Shown here in pieces: positions 61,379-64,000 of a stretch of DNA of 64,000 nt. The stretch is from Paramyrothecium sp. XJ0827 (Eukaryota > Ascomycota > Sordariomycetes > Hypocreales > Stachybotryaceae), in contig JAJFPB010000003.1 of assembly GCA_020881915.1 (NCBI GenBank), forward strand, positions 2,542,001 to 2,606,000. The letters are read 5' to 3'. How positions within the stretch are numbered: the first letter of the stretch is position 1; every line of letters begins with the position of its first letter. Made by a program: the position numbers and the translations under genes. The notes beneath the pieces were generated by a model that was not told the DNA's origin, did no database searches, and was given only the letters and a program-made list of their open reading frames with translations.

Positions 61379-61882
61379 TGCTACCAATTGGACTGGGTTT
61401 CCAGCAAACGTCTTGTGTAGAGCACAAGTTGAGAGCCGATCGGCTCGCAAAGAGTATCAGCTCATGAGCTAAAACAGATTCAGATTGTTGCGAGAGGCTA
61501 GGCGCTCGTGGTGCCTACGGCGCTGGGGGCAGATGGTAGAAGGCAAACCATGGCGAGATGCAATAAGTTTGATAGCTTCCCGCTCGCACGAGATCCGCAC
61601 GTGCTAAGTGGTGCTAAATTGGGAAATGGTGCCACCTGAGTGGCAGTTGATGGGTTAGTCACGAGGTGTGCCGCCCGGGTTAAGAGTAGGCCCGAGAATT
61701 AACACATGGTGAAATTATTCCTATGTTCCACACATCACCACCACCGCGGCATAGCACGGCACCCTAGGCTCACGCCGCGACATTCTTGTCTTGATAGGGC
61801 TGCAACGAGCGGCGCCTTTTCTTCTTCTTCTTTCTCTATCATTCGCCTGCCGTGAGCTTCCAGTGATTGAGATTTAGCAGCG
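61379..61882. other. Divergent promoter region (CIA30 gene / mL45-like gene)
   Basis: About 500 bases, pyrimidine-rich at 61815-61845. No gene recognised. Confidence 0.4.
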
Positions 61883-62864
61883 ATGAAGCCATACCTTCAG
61901 GTCAGGGCCCAGGTGCCTGTCATTCCTTCTATTGTCCTATCACCAGCACGACACCGCGCCAATGCGCAGGCCAACGTGGGCTTACGATGGTTCAACTCGG
62001 GAGGTCGCCAGATGAAGCGGAATTCGATGGGGAAATTCAACAACACTCCTCCGCTGTCAGAGATGACTGAGAAGGCGCAGAGGGAGTTTTGGCAAAGCGG
62101 CAGTATGCTGATACCAGGTAAGAGGTCTTTCTCCCCAGCCGGTTGGTCTCTGCTCATCTTTTCATGAAACAGGCACTTTCATCCCTCTCCCACTATCTCA
62201 GTATCCTCAGAACCCGCGCGACTTCCTCGCTTATCAATGGCAACGTACCAAATACTGGGCGGTTTCGACGTTACAATTCCTTGTCTTCAAATGGAGGTCG
62301 AAGCCAACCTGGAGAACCCCTGCTCAGTGGAGTTCGAAGAAGAGGCAAATCGCGCCCACAGCCAAGGCTCTCCACCGGGAGATGCTAGAGGCATTTGCGG
62401 TCGGCGATAAAGTAACTCTTCAAAAGATCTGCACTCGCAAGTTTGCCGCTCAGCTCGGTGCAGCAATCGACAAGAGGAATCCTAGGGAGAGGACCACGTT
62501 CGAGCTTGTCCAGTACAACAAACCTCTATTCTTTCCACGACTGAAGTCGCATCTTCTTCTCGCGGGCTATACTCCCGATAAGGATGTTGTGTTGGAGCAG
62601 GCTGTTGTTGCAATTGCGTCCACTCAGAAGGTCTCAAGGCGAGACGCGAGCGGAACCATGATCCCAGGAACTCTCAAGTTGCAAGAAAGGATCGAATACG
62701 TCGTGCTGACGCGGCAAGGATATGAGTCCACGTACGAGGTGGGACGGTGGCGGATATGGGGAACAACATCGGCCACGACCCTGAAAGGCTGGAACGATTA
62801 CATGGCAGTCCAGAACAAGGAGCAGGCTGCCCGAAGCGGTTACAAACAGCGTCCCTCACGATAA
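61883..62864 (+). CDS. Mitochondrial mL45/Mba1-like protein (Tim44-like domain)
   Basis: Two exons, 61883-62117 and 62173-62864, about 308 residues. N-terminal basic region with few acids (MKPYLQVRAQVPVIPSIV, RHRANAQANVGLRWF) suits mitochondrial import. The body shows the Tim44/TIM44-like fold region: LHREMLEAFAVGDKVTLQKI, CTRKFAAQLGAAIDK, RIEYVVLTRQGYES and RWRIWGTTSATTL. This family includes yeast Mba1, which tethers mitoribosomes to the inner membrane for co-translational insertion, and mL45 of the large mitoribosomal subunit; I cannot separate the two by eye. Cleaved presequence likely. Intron of 55 bases splits a Gly codon. Confidence 0.82.
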
Positions 62865-63219
62865 CCGCATTTTATTGGTTGTGTGAGCATTCCAGCAAAG
62901 GCTAGTGGCGCCTGATCACGGGCTGACAATGCAAGGCTATGTAAATCTGTATATTATTGTGTCTTGATTTGTACTATAGACAAACTCGCTAACCTCTACG
63001 ACGGGTGAGCGCAAGTGTGCAATAGACGGAAAGTGACTACGCATCAGAAGGGGTGACCATCATTTCATGCTGACCCACCAAACACGCCAGACATGACCTG
63101 TGGTGCTCTGCCAGTCAACCTCGCCAGGACGTGGGTAAGACGGGAGCACGATGCCAAATCTGTCGTAGCTTGGAGAACAGACCTAGCTCTATTTCTAAAG
63201 CTTGACGAAAGCTATCCAT
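62865..63219. other. Intergenic region
   Basis: 3' ends of two convergent genes; nothing else recognised. Confidence 0.4.
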
Positions 63220-64000
63220 TTAGAAGAACTTGCCTGGTCCTGAGGTCACGATGGCAGCGTTGTCGGCGTCGACGTCACTGACAACGCGGGGATCCGCGGG
63301 CCGGTCCAACGCAGCGAAGCGACGTCCTTTGACCTTCGCAGCCACGAACTGAAATGTCAGTCTCGCAGCCAACGCACCAAAACCCCACAAGATACCTCCA
63401 ACCGGGGCGGCCACGAATGCTCCAAAAACAGCCCAGTCTTCCGAGTACAGGCCTTGCTGCAGAAGGATGAGCTCGCCTCCTTTCTGGGCATCGTTGTAGT
63501 AGATGGCCCCGAAGATGAAGACGGTGAAGATGCCACCCAGTCCCCCAACAACGACCTCGAAGCCACGCCACCAGTAGAAGCGACTAGAAAGACCGATGCA
63601 GAGAACAGGAATGACGGCAGCAGAGACGAGGTCGCTGATGAGATAGATTTGCAGAATCGAGGGGGCTTTGAGCGCCAAGACGATGACAGGGATGATGATC
63701 AACACAACCATGCCACGAATCAGCCATATGTTGAGCCGGTTGCGGAACAGATCGTTGGAGGCAGATGAAACCATGGCAGACTGGAAACTGTCGAATGCGG
63801 CCGTGCTGAGGGTCACCACCATGACGAGAACAATCCCAACGACCCAGTTAGGTAGTTGCTGAAGCAATGCGAAGAAGGCCAGAGAGCCAGCTTGAGCCGG
63901 GTCCCCAGGCCAGGCGCCGGACCAGGCAGCGATGAGCCCAGTCACGCCGACGAGGGTCAGGATGCAAAGAAGCGCAACGGTAGCCATCGAAGTGCCGATG
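63220..64000 (-). CDS. Sodium:solute symporter (DUR3-like), 3' part
   Basis: The C-terminal 260 residues of a membrane transporter; the gene runs in from beyond the right edge, and the frame is open to base 64000. At least six hydrophobic helices are seen, for example VALLCILTLVGVTGLIAAW, VVGIVLVMVVTLSTAAFDSF and WLIRGMVVLIIIPVIVLAL. The STAAFDSFQSAMVSSASND segment and following RNRLNIW fit the sodium:solute symporter superfamily, close to fungal DUR3 urea transporters. It should lie in the plasma membrane; the substrate (urea, polyamine or other) cannot be fixed from this part. The tail after the last helix is short and polar. No intron is seen in the part present. Confidence 0.78.
   Translation of the reverse strand, partial: IGTSMATVALLCILTLVGVTGLIAAWSGAWPGDPAQAGSLAFFALLQQLPNWVVGIVLVMVVTLSTAAFDSFQSAMVSSASNDLFRNRLNIWLIRGMVVLIIIPVIVLALKAPSILQIYLISDLVSAAVIPVLCIGLSSRFYWWRGFEVVVGGLGGIFTVFIFGAIYYNDAQKGGELILLQQGLYSEDWAVFGAFVAAPVGGILWGFGALAARLTFQFVAAKVKGRRFAALDRPADPRVVSDVDADNAAIVTSGPGKFF

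Noticed and set aside
1..64000. tRNA, rRNA, CRISPR arrays or intact transposons
   Set aside because: None could be recognised by eye; the genome is eukaryotic so CRISPR is not expected, and no terminal repeats or transposase motifs were seen. A tRNA scan was not possible.

Overview
The window is nuclear DNA of a filamentous ascomycete, most likely a Sordariomycete of the order Hypocreales. Genes carry short introns (about 48-140 bp, GT..AG, often with a CTAAC/CTGAC-like branch point). The products are typical fungal housekeeping proteins, and the centre-right holds a complete MAT1-1 mating-type locus in the usual order: SLA2, MAT1-1-1, MAT1-1-2, MAT1-1-3, APN2, COX13, APC5. Having all three MAT1-1 genes together fits Hypocreales. 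I cannot name a species from sequence alone.

Left third (1-27.8 kb). A large nuclear-migration gene (apsA/NUM1 type, 23-residue tandem repeats and a C-terminal PH domain) comes first. An accessory stretch follows: a secreted DUF3237 protein, a broken F-box gene, two intact F-box genes, a heavily decayed unrecognised coding region (17.8-19.7 kb), and a small hydrophilic conserved protein. Next is a metabolic trio: a LovD-like serine hydrolase, a nitronate monooxygenase and an NmrA-like reductase. Gene density is low, and microsatellites and nonsense-riddled remnants lie here.

Middle third (27.8-46 kb). Housekeeping block: NVJ2/TEX2-type SMP lipid-transfer protein, REV3 (DNA polymerase zeta), SLU7 splicing factor, ribosomal proteins S9 and L21 arranged head to head, and SLA2 (endocytic actin adaptor).

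Right third (46-64 kb). A roughly 3.1 kb gene-poor stretch leads into the mating-type genes: MAT1-1-1 (alpha box) and MAT1-1-2 (PPF type) on the minus strand, MAT1-1-3 (HMG box) on the plus strand. APN2, COX13, APC5, a CIA30-domain protein, a mitochondrial mL45/Mba1-like protein and the 3' part of a sodium:solute symporter follow. No MAT1-2-1 gene is in the window, so a heterothallic MAT1-1 strain is the simplest reading.

Exon coordinates were worked out by hand from splice signals, phase and family knowledge. Internal exon borders are predictions, but in nearly all models the phases close exactly. Starts were moved to true ATG codons where an open frame began with a non-ATG codon.
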